DNA from: Fervidobacterium pennivorans
GTDB taxonomy: Bacteria > Thermotogota > Thermotogae > Thermotogales > Fervidobacteriaceae
Reading direction: 5' to 3'
DNA: 64,000 bases
Assembly (NCBI RefSeq): GCF_001644665.1
Contig: NZ_CP011393.1
Span: 496,001 to 560,000 of the forward strand
In this document: one piece after another, positions 26,551 through 35,544 of the stretch
How positions within the stretch are numbered: position 1 is the first letter of the stretch
How the letters are laid out: every line of letters begins with the position of its first letter
The notes under the pieces: model-generated
What the model was told of the DNA's origin: nothing
The model's input: only the letters and a program-made list of their open reading frames with translations
The model's database searches: none
Translations under genes and position numbers: made by a program

Positions 26551-27405
26551 TTACAACTTCCTAATCATTTCGTATTGTGTCAACAATATTTTGAAACCAT
26601 TCTTTTCTAGTGCACTATGTAATAAATCATCTTCAGCTACGGCAACCACAGATATTATTGATGGCCTTGTATTCTTTGCTATATAATCGACGCAAACTTT
26701 TACAACCAAATCCCAATCCTCAGGTACTGGAGACCTTGGTGCACAGTCGACTATATAAGAAGAATTTTCATCTGTCTTGCCCCACACCAAGTATCCTTCG
26801 ATGTTTTTGTAGTGTAATCTAACTAAGTTGTATCTTCCGTCAGACAACATCAACGTTATTGGTTCGCGCTGCCAATTTACTTTTCTTGGTATATTTATCT
26901 CGTTACTAAGTGCGATTGAGTAAACCAATCTGTTGTCGGTCTGAAGGGCAGAGTAGTGGATATCATACTCTTGGGGATTCTCTAGAACAAAGGTGTCAAG
27001 ACTTCTCAACTTTCTGAATCCGTTTTTGTCATAGAATCTCACCGCTCGCTCGTCTGAAGCTGCAACTTCGAGTGTTACCTGTTCGATGTTTTTCATCTTC
27101 AAATGCCTAAATGTATGTTTCAGTATTCTATCTGCCAACCCTTTTCCACGTTCGTTTGGCACAACACCCATAGCGTCTATTCTTGCTCTATTTCCACGTA
27201 TTGCAACAAGAATAAAGCCAACAGGTTCGTTATCCTTGATGAATACAAAGGAATCACTGAAGGAAATAGAGTTTTCTCTAGCGTCCATTTTAAACGATAG
27301 GACGTTCCAGTTGATTGGAATCACATAATCGGAAAAGACCATGTTTACTAACTCAACGAAATCTATAAGTGGAAACTCCGCAAGAGTAACTATTCTCTCT
27401 TCCAT
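26551..27405 (-). CDS. GNAT-family N-acetyltransferase, double domain
   Basis: A 284-residue protein. The N-terminal GNAT domain has the acetyl-CoA loop VVPNERGKGLADRIL (near 80-95) and VAASDERAVRFYDKNGF, the typical motif B. The C-terminal half (from about 150) is a second, degenerate GNAT-like fold without a clear CoA loop, ending in ALEKNGFKIL. The acceptor is unknown. Start ATG 27405 follows AAGGGGG. It is convergent with the SpoIID gene and lies downstream of the L7Ae-like gene. Confidence 0.82.
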   Translation of the reverse strand: MEERIVTLAEFPLIDFVELVNMVFSDYVIPINWNVLSFKMDARENSISFSDSFVFIKDNEPVGFILVAIRGNRARIDAMGVVPNERGKGLADRILKHTFRHLKMKNIEQVTLEVAASDERAVRFYDKNGFRKLRSLDTFVLENPQEYDIHYSALQTDNRLVYSIALSNEINIPRKVNWQREPITLMLSDGRYNLVRLHYKNIEGYLVWGKTDENSSYIVDCAPRSPVPEDWDLVVKVCVDYIAKNTRPSIISVVAVAEDDLLHSALEKNGFKILLTQYEMIRKL

Positions 27406-27450
27406 AGTTTTTACCCCCTTGGAAGGCGGAAATCTCATTCTGAAGACATT

Positions 27451-27774
27451 TTACTCGGCTTGAACCACCTTAATAATTGCTTCCGCAAGATTTTCATCGA
27501 GAATTCCCACTGCTGACAAATTAGTTTTTCCAACAGCTTTTGCCAGCGTTTTTTTATCAGCGATTTCAATGTAAGGAACTTTGTTTATATCGCATCTTAT
27601 CCTCAAATCTTTCTTAACCCTTTCCCCCGCATCTTTCGCTACAACTAACACCTTTTTACTTATCCTTTTATCGCTTAGATATTCCTTTAACATATCCTTT
27701 CCAAAGGCAATCTTATTCGCTCTAGCTGCAAATCCCATATATGTTAGTATCTTGTTGATTTTTTGCTCATCCAT
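27451..27774 (-). CDS. L7Ae/YlxQ-like RNA-binding protein
   Basis: A 107-residue protein of the ribosomal L7Ae/L30e/YlxQ family, which binds kink-turn RNA. It shows ILTYMGFAARANKIAFGKD at the N-terminus and the core VLVVAKDAGERVKKDL and VPYIEIADKKTLAKAVGK. Bacterial members usually lie next to nusA-infB; this one does not. Start ATG 27774 has AAGGTGA upstream; the longer frame to 27822 overlaps the end of folE2 and has no such site. Confidence 0.82.
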   Translation of the reverse strand: MDEQKINKILTYMGFAARANKIAFGKDMLKEYLSDKRISKKVLVVAKDAGERVKKDLRIRCDINKVPYIEIADKKTLAKAVGKTNLSAVGILDENLAEAIIKVVQAE

Positions 27775-27802
27775 ATAATCACCTTCTTGTAAACGCTTGT
27801 CT

Positions 27803-28588
27803 TTATCCTTGCAGTTCATCACTTGTTACGCAGGCATAGGCATTGTGTGCATGTATCGATTCAAAGCTCTCTACTTCTACTCTGTACCATTTAATTTTAT
27901 CATACTTTTTCAACTCGAGTGCAACATCCCTTGCTACATCTTCTACGAATTTTGGATTGTCGTAGGCGAGCTCTGTTACATACTTCTCGTCGGGTCTTTT
28001 AAGTAAAGTGAATATAGGTGCACTTGCCGATTTTTCCACAATCTCTACGATGTCTTCTATCCATATCATTTCCTTACTTTCGTAAGATACTTTGCATATA
28101 GCCCTCTGGTTGTGAGCACCTCTCTCACTGATTTCTTTTGAGCATGGACATAGCGTGTGGATTGGAACTACAACCGAAGTTAGAAAATCAAACCTGCTAT
28201 CGAAGATTTCAGCTTCAAAAGTGCAGCTATATTCAAGATAACTTTCGCTCTTTGTTACAGGTGCCTGTTTTTTAATAAAGTAAGGGAATTCAACCTCTAT
28301 GACTGCTCTCTTAGCATTTAAAACGCTCTTAAGTTTGTATAAGATATCTTTCACACGTTTAGGATTTATCTCTAAGTGGTACTCGTTTAGAACTTCGATA
28401 AACCTACTCATGTGTGTGCCCCGATAGTTTTGTGGGAGGTCTACGTACATATTTATCGTTGCTATTGTTGATTGCGAGCCATTTGTCTTATCGAGAACCA
28501 CAATGGGATACCTGACACCCTTCACCCCTACTCTTTTTAGATATACGTTTCTTAAATCGTATTCGCTTTGAACATCTCTAAGAACCAT
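27803..28588 (-). CDS. folE2: GTP cyclohydrolase FolE2 (type IB)
   Basis: FolE2 converts GTP to dihydroneopterin triphosphate for folate (and, in organisms that make it, queuosine-type) synthesis, using Mn2+ or other metals instead of obligate zinc. The 261-residue protein has the type IB signature HTLCPCSKEISERGAHNQR (metal Cys and the GAHNQR segment, about 142-160) and the catalytic-tunnel Glu/His region near the C-terminus (ESIHAHNAYA). No other folate genes are in the window. It stands at the end of the TPR-like/HD-GYP gene row, 17 nt after it. Confidence 0.93.
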   Translation of the reverse strand: MVLRDVQSEYDLRNVYLKRVGVKGVRYPIVVLDKTNGSQSTIATINMYVDLPQNYRGTHMSRFIEVLNEYHLEINPKRVKDILYKLKSVLNAKRAVIEVEFPYFIKKQAPVTKSESYLEYSCTFEAEIFDSRFDFLTSVVVPIHTLCPCSKEISERGAHNQRAICKVSYESKEMIWIEDIVEIVEKSASAPIFTLLKRPDEKYVTELAYDNPKFVEDVARDVALELKKYDKIKWYRVEVESFESIHAHNAYACVTSDELQG

Positions 28589-28605
28589 TTTCTTTCCTCC
28601 GATTC

Positions 28606-29142
28606 TTATTCTTTGGATTTTTCCATTTTATTTAAAATTTCTTCGACTTTTTCCTTCAGGTCACCATCAGAAATTTTGTGTAGCATCACAAGTGCTTCCT
28701 TACGGTATATAGAATACTTAAAATTGTCCAAAAACGAAGATAAGTAAAATTTTGCACTCTCACTTTCCCCAATTTTGTACAGTGCGGAGCCCAGATAAAA
28801 GTATACCTCATCAAGCCAGGGGTTTTCAATATCCTTAATTTCCCTAAGTAAGTCAACAGTCTCAGCGTAATTGCCACTTCTGAACGCAAGCTTTGCCATG
28901 TCTATTTTGGTTCTCACTTGCGATTTTATCTGTTTTTCAACAAGGTAAGTCAGTTCCTTTAGGTTATTATCCTCAATGTATTTGGAAAAGTCTTTACTGT
29001 CAGACACGTATAATTCATAAGCTTTTGCTATCTTTTGGAGCCTTTGGAGTTGCTTAATGAGGTTTACGTTGTAAAGATAGGTGGTGACGAACAGAATGCA
29101 GAAGATAGTAGCGAGCAAAAGAGGCAACTTCTGAGATTTCAT
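28606..29142 (-). CDS. Membrane-anchored TPR-like protein
   Basis: A 178-residue protein with one N-terminal membrane helix (7-27), a short coiled-coil segment (IKQLQRLQKIAKAYELY) and about three TPR-like helical hairpins (KLAFRSGNYAETVDLL, VYFYLGSALYKIGESESAK). No catalytic residue is evident. The start overlaps the HD-GYP stop (ATGA), so it is co-translated with the c-di-GMP phosphodiesterase. A scaffold for that membrane protein is plausible but unproven. Confidence 0.7.
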   Translation of the reverse strand: MKSQKLPLLLATIFCILFVTTYLYNVNLIKQLQRLQKIAKAYELYVSDSKDFSKYIEDNNLKELTYLVEKQIKSQVRTKIDMAKLAFRSGNYAETVDLLREIKDIENPWLDEVYFYLGSALYKIGESESAKFYLSSFLDNFKYSIYRKEALVMLHKISDGDLKEKVEEILNKMEKSKE

Positions 29143-30629
29143 GCTGAATAACCACCCTCTGAATTTCTTATTTTCTCTGATTCGGTCACATCTTTAGAGA
29201 GACCGGGAAACTCCAAATGGTTCAAAACAACTTCTTTGAATTTTTCAAACAACTCTTCGTCAAATTTTGTTCCAACCATGCTTTTCATTAATTCAAGTGC
29301 TTCCAAAGGACTTAAAGCGTTTCTGTAAGGTCTATCTTCCGTCAATGCGGTGAAAACATCGACTAAAGCAACTATTTGTGCTCTGAGACTCAATGTACCT
29401 TTCGAAAGGCCGTCAGGATAGCCACTTCCATCGATATTCTCATGATGATGCCGGACAACATCTGCCACGAGTTCCCATCCTGGAATTTGCAGAACGACCC
29501 TTTCTCCTAATATGGTATGGGTTTTCATTATTTCAAACTCTTCCGCGCTAAGCTTCCCAGGTTTCAAAAGTATCTGGTCGGGTATACCGATTTTCCCTAC
29601 GTCATGAAGTATCGCCCCATATTTTATTGCGTTGAGTTCTTCTGGGTCTGTTATGTTGAGTTTTGTCGCTAATGCAAGTGCTAGCTGCATAACCTTTTTT
29701 GAATGTTCTCCGGTGCCTACGTCCTTGAGTTCAACAGTTTCAGCAAGTGTATTTATCAAAAGGAAATTTCTCTCTTCCAAAGCTGATTGCATTTCTTCTA
29801 TTTGTGCCATTGTATTTTCCAGTTCCTCGGTTGTTGATTTAAATCCAGCTATTGCTTCCGTATACCGTGAGAAAAGATTGTGGATAGCATTTTGAACTTT
29901 TAACAAAGGTTCGTGTTTTGTTTCAATTGGTTTGTACTCTACATATTCACCAGTTTCTACCCTAAGAATCATATCAGAAATTATACTCTGCAATGCCGAT
30001 GCAGATTTTTCAAGGTCTTCTTCCTTGCTTGAATAAATGTTGTTCAAAGTCACTAATGCTACCCAAGGGACCAACCCCCAAAGAAAACTGAACAAAATGC
30101 TTGAAATCAAAAACTCTGGATTTGGCGAAGTTCTTACGTTAAATTTGTATTTTGTTGTTTTGTATTTTGTTAGGAAGCTTGGAAGATTATTAAAACTACC
30201 ACTAGCTAAACTGCCAATCAATCCTTTTTCAGGTGAATAAACAACTCTACCATCTGCTTCAACAATGATTTTGAATTCACGTGTTGGGAACCTTATCAAT
30301 GAGATTGGTATTTCCAGTAAGAACAGGTTATCTTTCTCTTTATAAACGTACTTAAGTGAATAACCTTTGAAAAATATGCCTTTCAAATAAGAATTGGGAC
30401 CTATCTTCAGATGCTGAGAATAGTCCAAGCCGCCAATTATCAAATCTTTAGGTAATTTCACAACAACACCAATGTGATTTTCAATGTAACTGTCAAGCAT
30501 TTCGGAAAAATCGTTTAAATATATTGTACCTTCTTTATCAAGTCTGATAAAAAAAGTAGCTAAGAAGACAATAAAAACCACGGCGACTACTCCGTTGACA
30601 ATAGAGCCAAGCCTTCTTGTTTTATTCAC
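29139..30629 (-). CDS. Membrane HD-GYP cyclic-di-GMP phosphodiesterase
   Basis: A 497-residue receptor. Two membrane helices (about 8-29 and 172-194) flank an extracytoplasmic sensor of about 140 residues; a coiled-coil linker (200-292) leads to the HD-GYP domain with LHDVGKIG (341-348) and HHENIDGSGYPDGL (395-408), the complete HD and GYP signatures expected of an active c-di-GMP hydrolase. The start is GTG 30629, one base after the upstream gene's TGA and 9 nt behind AAGGAGG; the longer frame to 30713 runs inside the upstream gene. The sensor probably talks to the binding-protein-like product encoded just upstream. Confidence 0.88.
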   Translation of the reverse strand: MNKTRRLGSIVNGVVAVVFIVFLATFFIRLDKEGTIYLNDFSEMLDSYIENHIGVVVKLPKDLIIGGLDYSQHLKIGPNSYLKGIFFKGYSLKYVYKEKDNLFLLEIPISLIRFPTREFKIIVEADGRVVYSPEKGLIGSLASGSFNNLPSFLTKYKTTKYKFNVRTSPNPEFLISSILFSFLWGLVPWVALVTLNNIYSSKEEDLEKSASALQSIISDMILRVETGEYVEYKPIETKHEPLLKVQNAIHNLFSRYTEAIAGFKSTTEELENTMAQIEEMQSALEERNFLLINTLAETVELKDVGTGEHSKKVMQLALALATKLNITDPEELNAIKYGAILHDVGKIGIPDQILLKPGKLSAEEFEIMKTHTILGERVVLQIPGWELVADVVRHHHENIDGSGYPDGLSKGTLSLRAQIVALVDVFTALTEDRPYRNALSPLEALELMKSMVGTKFDEELFEKFKEVVLNHLEFPGLSKDVTESEKIRNSEGGYSA

Positions 30630-30630
30630 T

Positions 30631-31560
30631 TCACTGAACCTCCTTGAGTTCCCCATCTTGAACAACGTAGAGTATAATGTCTTTTTTGACCCCTTCTTTA
30701 GTGAAATAAACATAGCTATTGTCTACTTTGACGATATGTGTATTTATAAAACGACGGAATTGTTGAGTAGTTAAAAACCTGTGGTTTTGAATAAAGCCAA
30801 CCCAATTATCAATCATTGCCAATTCAACTCCTTCCGTTGAATACATTTTGGGAACTAGGAAATATACTCCTTGTAAAAAAATCCCTCCAAGTTTCAAAAA
30901 CTCCTTACTGAAAGAAGCTTCCGTGGCAAAAATTCTAATGTTCGTATTTTTTGTCCTCAAAAACTTTATTATTTCAAAGGAATCTTTTTCTACAGTTGTG
31001 AGAACAGCAGTGTCGTAATTTTCAACAGGCACATTTTTGATGGAAGATAACTCTTGGTAATAAACAAAATCTCCTGGGAAGTAACTTAAAAGGTCTTTAA
31101 ACTCGTCGCTATATTCTCTATTTGAATCGTCAAGCACTAACAAAAGGTTACTGCATCCAAACTTCTCCAAATATTCTCGAAATGCCTCAACAATAGATTT
31201 ATTTGACGGCGTAAGTGAGAAAATATAACCGGATTTCAGCAATTCTGTGGAACTGATTGTAGGGGAGAGTGCCAAAATGTCGTATTTTTTGAGATAAGGA
31301 AGGACTTTTTTACCATCAACTGACATAGAGGGACCTATGACGAATTTAGCACCTCGACTTGAGAGATATCCAAAAAATTTTTCTAAATCACTGTCGATAT
31401 TGGAGGCGATAAAATTTACTTTATGGTTCTTTAAGCTCAGAAACTCAGCAGCGTTTGTTGTGGGATTATAGACGAAACCCACCGTTGCCGAGGTGTAATT
31501 AAACCAAATGAATATGACTGCGAGCATACTTATTAAAAGCATTGTGAGTTTGTGCATCAC
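30631..31560 (-). CDS. Periplasmic type-1 substrate-binding-like protein
   Basis: A 309-residue exported protein with a signal peptide (about 1-25) and a fold resembling branched-chain amino-acid/type-1 periplasmic binding proteins: VGFVYNPTTNAAEFLSLK, KFVIGPSMSVDGKKVLPYL, ILALSPTISSTELLKSGYIF, which correspond to the first lobe and hinge. No ABC permease or ATPase genes are near. It is translationally coupled to the HD-GYP gene (TGA-A-GTG), so it is better read as a ligand sensor for c-di-GMP signalling than a transporter subunit; that is inference from context. Confidence 0.68.
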   Translation of the reverse strand: MMHKLTMLLISMLAVIFIWFNYTSATVGFVYNPTTNAAEFLSLKNHKVNFIASNIDSDLEKFFGYLSSRGAKFVIGPSMSVDGKKVLPYLKKYDILALSPTISSTELLKSGYIFSLTPSNKSIVEAFREYLEKFGCSNLLLVLDDSNREYSDEFKDLLSYFPGDFVYYQELSSIKNVPVENYDTAVLTTVEKDSFEIIKFLRTKNTNIRIFATEASFSKEFLKLGGIFLQGVYFLVPKMYSTEGVELAMIDNWVGFIQNHRFLTTQQFRRFINTHIVKVDNSYVYFTKEGVKKDIILYVVQDGELKEVQ

Positions 31561-31599
31561 GCAACCTCCTTAAGTGATTTTTCAAACGTTCGAATAAAC

Positions 31600-32286
31600 T
31601 TACAGGAAAATTCTCACATCATCTGTTATAATGTAATCCACATATTCAGAAATCCTTGCGATGTCATTTTTATCATTGACCGTCCACAGTACTATTTTGA
31701 TTTCTCTTCTCTTCAATTCCTTAATAATGTTTAGCAAGCGTTCAGGAAAGTAAAGCAAACCAACTACAGGTAAATGTGCACTGTAAGTATTTTTGTCAAA
31801 TAGCGCAAATATTTCCTCGTCACTCATACTTGTGTGTTGTTCGTCAAAAAGGTAGCCAAATTTTAAACCATTGTACTTTTCTTTCAATTCATTGATTAAG
31901 TGATGGTTGAAAGAGCTGAATATGATTTCCCCTTCGTAAAATTTCCTACAAATCAACACCGACAATTCACCCGCTTCGTATTCCTTGATTTCAATATTTA
32001 AACATTTGTTTCTAGGTGCGAATTTGAGAAATTCCTCAAGTGTCGGAACTGTTTCACCATCACTTTTGTATTCTCTTAACTCGGCAAGTGTTAAATCCCT
32101 AACCCTAACATCTGTGCCACAGAAATTAGTCAAGGTCTCGTCGTGGATTAAAACGGGGACACCATCTTTTGTCAATCTAACATCTGTTTCTATCCCATCA
32201 GCTCCAAACGAGAATGGTGCAAATAGCGATTGTAGTGTGTTTTCCTTGTACAGCACAGGTATCCCTCTATGACCAAGTATTTTCAA
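31600..32286 (-). CDS. Glycerophosphodiester phosphodiesterase
   Basis: A 228-residue GDPD-family TIM barrel that hydrolyses glycerophosphodiesters to glycerol-3-phosphate and an alcohol. The active-site motif GHRG (5-8) with ENTLQSLFAPFSFGADGIETDV supplies the catalytic His, Glu and metal Glu/Asp residues, and IHDETLTNFCG the second His. There is no signal peptide, so it acts in the cytoplasm. It lies 39 nt before the binding-protein-like gene and could share its transcript. Confidence 0.9.
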   Translation of the reverse strand: MKILGHRGIPVLYKENTLQSLFAPFSFGADGIETDVRLTKDGVPVLIHDETLTNFCGTDVRVRDLTLAELREYKSDGETVPTLEEFLKFAPRNKCLNIEIKEYEAGELSVLICRKFYEGEIIFSSFNHHLINELKEKYNGLKFGYLFDEQHTSMSDEEIFALFDKNTYSAHLPVVGLLYFPERLLNIIKELKRREIKIVLWTVNDKNDIARISEYVDYIITDDVRIFL

Positions 32287-32391
32287 TCGTTATCACTCTC
32301 CATGGTAGGTTACTCTATATACAGGCAATTCAATTATACCAGACAAAAAGAAGTTTCTATGCAAAATATTTTATGACTTTCCATAAAAGAA

Positions 32392-32425
32392 TTATAAAAA
32401 ACAAAGACCCTGAGCTACGCCAGGG
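32392..32425 (-). terminator. Intrinsic terminator after acpP
   Basis: On the minus strand CCCTG (32421-32425 complement) pairs with CAGGG (32408-32412 complement) around GCGTAGCT, followed by TCTTTGTTTTTTAT. The stem is short but the T tract is good. The 32287-32485 gap otherwise holds nothing recognisable. Confidence 0.65.
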
Positions 32426-32485
32426 CCTCGTAAAGCCATTACTATTTCTTATTAAAGCTTGTTAGTTCTGCTTTTGAATTTTGGA

Positions 32486-32716
32486 TTATGAACGAAGTCT
32501 TATTGCTTCCACAACATCCTTCACCGTTTTTATTTTCGACAAATCTTGATCGCTTATCTTCACACCAAACTCATCTTCAAAAGCCATAACTAAATCTACG
32601 ACATCGAGAGAATCAGCACCCAGGTCTTCCATTAAGTTCTTATCTGGTGTAACTTCCGAGATATCCAACCCAAGTTGTTCTGCTACGATTTCGCACACTC
32701 TCTTTTCCAAATCCAT
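32486..32716 (-). CDS. acpP: Acyl carrier protein
   Basis: AcpP carries growing acyl chains on a 4'-phosphopantetheine attached to the Ser of GADSLDVVDLVMAFE (Ser about 37). The 76-residue acidic protein is of normal length. ATG 32716 lies 7 nt after AAGGGGG; the ATG at 32722 is too close to it. It is transcribed away from the degV-fab operon from a strong promoter of its own, so ACP supply is set separately from the enzymes. Confidence 0.96.
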   Translation of the reverse strand: MDLEKRVCEIVAEQLGLDISEVTPDKNLMEDLGADSLDVVDLVMAFEDEFGVKISDQDLSKIKTVKDVVEAIRLRS

Positions 32717-32788
32717 AACCATTCCCCCTTTTGACTTGATAGTTTAACTGATACTAAGTAAAAAACACCTCCAAATTTGACACAAGTT

Positions 32789-32817
32789 AATATACCACAA
32801 TAATTGTTTTTTGTCAA
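32789..32817 (-). promoter_or_regulatory. Promoter of acpP
   Basis: On the minus strand TTGACA (32812-32817), exactly 17 nt, TATATT (32789-32794): a near-consensus sigma-70 promoter, among the best in the window, as expected for an abundant protein. Confidence 0.8.
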
Positions 32818-32850
32818 TAATAATGTTAGAAGCACTCAAAAAGTTTTATA

Positions 32851-32879
32851 TTGACTAATTTTGTTGTATGTAGTATAAT
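32851..32879 (+). promoter_or_regulatory. Promoter of the degV-fab operon
   Basis: TTGACT (32851-32856), 17 nt, TATAAT (32874-32879). The -35 boxes of this and the acpP promoter are 33 bp apart, back to back, so one regulator could bind between them. No inverted repeat was obvious in that interval. Confidence 0.8.
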
Positions 32880-32923
32880 TCTTCCTGAAGGAACTACCAC
32901 ATAAGCCAGAGAGGAGCGATACA

Positions 32924-33772
32924 ATGATTACTTTTGTAACAGATTCTGGATGTGATTTACCAGCAGATATGAATTTGCCTTTTGAATTGAAAATCCTGCC
33001 GCTCAGAGTGTATGTACGTAACGAAGAATATGAGGACAAAGTTACACTGAAACCCGAAGAGCTTTACCGAATGGAACTACAAGGTGAGGTTGCCACAACC
33101 TCTCTACCCAAACCCAACGTTGTGGAGAGAGTTCTAAAAGAAGCATCTGAACGTAGTGAGAAAGTATATGTTATAACGATTTCTTCAAAGCTAAGTAACA
33201 CTTATGACCTTGTTCAAAGTGTTGCCAATTCGCTCGGAACCAAAAATATTGTGGTTTTAGACTCAAAAACTGCTTCCATAAAGCAAGGATACATTATTTT
33301 GAAGGCAATGGAATTTTTGCGAAAAAATGGTAACCTAACCCAAAAGGATATTGACAAAGCAGTTGAGAACTCGCAGCTTGTTTTCTTCGTCCCAACGCTT
33401 GAATATCTATATAGAGGCGGTCGCATAGGAAAGGCAAAGGCTTTCTTTGGGAAACTACTTAACATAAAACCTATCCTTACAACAGACAACGAAGGTGAAG
33501 TTAATACCTTGGGAACAGTGAGGACGTTGGAATCTGGAGTCTCTTCTATGGTAAAGATAGCACAAGACTTTGTAAATCAAAAAGATATTGGAGGGCACTA
33601 CTCTATTATCGGTGGTTTTACTATCGAGAGTATGAAAAGCTATTTGGACAAATTGATTGCAAGTTTTGATGAAAAAGCTGTACTTGGAATTTCCAATATC
33701 GGTGCAGCAATCGCTGCCCATGTAGGACCAGAAGCTTTTGGAGTGGTGATTGGTGAAAAAGTAGAGATTTAG
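32924..33772 (+). CDS. DegV-family fatty-acid-binding protein
   Basis: A 282-residue DegV protein; the family binds a long-chain fatty acid between two alpha/beta domains and Firmicute members (FakB) present it to the fatty acid kinase FakA. Signatures: FVTDSGCDLPAD (3-14), TSLPKP, VITISSKLSNTY, and the C-terminal GPEAFGVVIG. Its place at the head of the fab operon supports a role in fatty acid handling. No fakA is in the window. A GAGAGGAG site precedes the ATG. Confidence 0.88.
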   Translation: MITFVTDSGCDLPADMNLPFELKILPLRVYVRNEEYEDKVTLKPEELYRMELQGEVATTSLPKPNVVERVLKEASERSEKVYVITISSKLSNTYDLVQSVANSLGTKNIVVLDSKTASIKQGYIILKAMEFLRKNGNLTQKDIDKAVENSQLVFFVPTLEYLYRGGRIGKAKAFFGKLLNIKPILTTDNEGEVNTLGTVRTLESGVSSMVKIAQDFVNQKDIGGHYSIIGGFTIESMKSYLDKLIASFDEKAVLGISNIGAAIAAHVGPEAFGVVIGEKVEI

Positions 33773-33800
33773 TCCTTCAAAAGAGGGTTATCAAACGAAA

Positions 33801-35051
33801 ATGGGGGTGGAGGTTTTGAAAAGAAGAGTTGTAGTTACCGGAATAGGTGTTGTTTCTCCAATTGGATGTTGTTTGGAAACATTTTCTCAAAATTTGAGAA
33901 AGATGAATATTGGTATTGACAAGATAACATCTTTTGATGCCTCGAACTTTCCAGTACAAATTGCTGCCGAAGTAAGGGATTTTAAACCTGAAGAATATAT
34001 GGACAGAAAACTTGCCAAGCGTCTTGATAGGTTCAGTCAGTTCGCCGTTGCAGCTGCGAGACAAGCAGTGACCATGAGTGGGTTAGATTTCAATGGGATT
34101 GAGGAAAGAGTTGCAGTGCTGGTTTCATCGGGTATGGGAGGATTCTTGACACTTGCAGAACAAAACGAAGTGATGAAAGAGAAAGGTCCGGATAGAGTTA
34201 GTCCGTTCTTGATTCCGATGATTCTTATAAACATGGCAAGTGGTGTTATAGCAATGGAATTTGGATTAAAAGGTCCAAACTTTGCTCCTGTAAGCGCTTG
34301 TGCAACATCTGTTCATTCAATAGCATTAGGTGCCATGCTAATTCGGCACGGCTATGCGGATGTTGCAATTGTAGGTGGTTCAGAAGCTACTATCGCACCA
34401 CTTCCCATCGCTGGATTTGCGTCTATGCGAGCACTTTCAACAAGAAACAACGAACCCAAAAAGGCATCTAGACCTTTTGATAAGGCAAGAGATGGATTTG
34501 TAATGGGTGAAGGAGCCGGAGTTTTAATATTGGAGAGCGAAGAGTTTGCTAGGGCACGTGGTGCAAAAATTATAGCCGAAATAAAGGGTTATGCGATGAA
34601 TGATGATGCATACCATTTTAGTGCTCCGGACCCTGAAGCAAGGGGGTCAACAAAAGTAATGAAAATGGCAGTTGAGGATGCGGGACTTTCGATTAACGAA
34701 ATTGACTTTGTGAGTTGCCATGCAACAAGTACTCCCGCAGGCGATGAAGTAGAGTTAAAAGCTATAGAAAATGTTTTTGGTGAAAGGGTCAAAGATATTT
34801 ATGTCAACTCAACAAAGACATTAACGGGACATTTATTAGGTGCTGCAGGTGTTGTCGAGACAATAGCTTCCATCATTCAAATGAACGAAGGATTTGTTCA
34901 CGGAATGCCGAATTTGGAAGAATTGGATGGACCTGATTATTTCAACATCCCACGAACTACTGTTGAAGGAGTAAAAATACGGAATTTCATTAAGAACTCT
35001 TTCGGTTTTGGTGGACACAATGCTTCGTTGGTGGTGGGAAGATATGAATGA
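33801..35051 (+). CDS. fabF: 3-oxoacyl-ACP synthase II
   Basis: FabF condenses malonyl-ACP with acyl-ACP. The Cys-His-His triad is visible: SACATSVHS (Cys near 170), CHATSTPAGD and TLTGHLLGAAG. The C-terminal SFGFGGHNAS loop is also conserved. The start is uncertain: ATG 33801 has only a distant GAGGG, while TTG 33816 would give the usual MKRRVVVTG start but lies 2 nt from GGAGG. The stop codon overlaps the fabZ start. Length (411-416) is normal. Confidence 0.95.
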   Translation: MGVEVLKRRVVVTGIGVVSPIGCCLETFSQNLRKMNIGIDKITSFDASNFPVQIAAEVRDFKPEEYMDRKLAKRLDRFSQFAVAAARQAVTMSGLDFNGIEERVAVLVSSGMGGFLTLAEQNEVMKEKGPDRVSPFLIPMILINMASGVIAMEFGLKGPNFAPVSACATSVHSIALGAMLIRHGYADVAIVGGSEATIAPLPIAGFASMRALSTRNNEPKKASRPFDKARDGFVMGEGAGVLILESEEFARARGAKIIAEIKGYAMNDDAYHFSAPDPEARGSTKVMKMAVEDAGLSINEIDFVSCHATSTPAGDEVELKAIENVFGERVKDIYVNSTKTLTGHLLGAAGVVETIASIIQMNEGFVHGMPNLEELDGPDYFNIPRTTVEGVKIRNFIKNSFGFGGHNASLVVGRYE

Positions 35052-35544
35052 AAAGAAAACGCTAAAAGGAAAAGAAGAAATTCTAAAAATCTTGCCACAC
35101 AGAGACCCTATACTTTTGGTTGACGAGGTGATTGAACAAGGAGAGGACTACATCATCGCAAAGAAAAACGTTAGCGAAGATGAACCTGTATTCAAAGGAC
35201 ACTTTCCAGGCTATCCAATATATCCGGGAGTTTACATTATCGAAGGTCTTGCTCAAACTGCTGGAGTTTTGTTATTGGAGAATGTGGAAAGAAATTCAAT
35301 TCCCATCTTCATTGGCATAGATGAAGCAAGGTTTAAGAAAGAAGTTAGACCTAACTGTGAGCTGATATACGAAGTTAGAGTGCTAGATAAGAAAGGACCT
35401 ATAGTAATTGTTGACGGGAAAGCCAAAGTCGATGGTCAACTGGTCGCAAAAGCAAAATTGATGGTGGGGGTAAAAAAAGGCGAAGGCAATGATTCATCGT
35501 CAGCCGTTGAGGATAAACTACAAAGCGAGGCGGATGGAAGATGA
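35044..35544 (+). CDS. fabZ: 3-hydroxyacyl-ACP dehydratase
   Basis: FabZ removes water from 3-hydroxyacyl-ACP. The hot-dog-fold protein has ILPHRDPILLVDEV (18-31), FKGHFPGYPIYPGV with the catalytic His, and EGLAQTAGVLL with the catalytic Glu one helix turn later. ATG 35044 overlaps the fabF stop (ATGAATGA). At 166 residues it is about 20 longer than most FabZ because of a hydrophilic C-terminal tail rich in Ser, Glu and Asp. Confidence 0.93.
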   Translation: MNEKKTLKGKEEILKILPHRDPILLVDEVIEQGEDYIIAKKNVSEDEPVFKGHFPGYPIYPGVYIIEGLAQTAGVLLLENVERNSIPIFIGIDEARFKKEVRPNCELIYEVRVLDKKGPIVIVDGKAKVDGQLVAKAKLMVGVKKGEGNDSSSAVEDKLQSEADGR

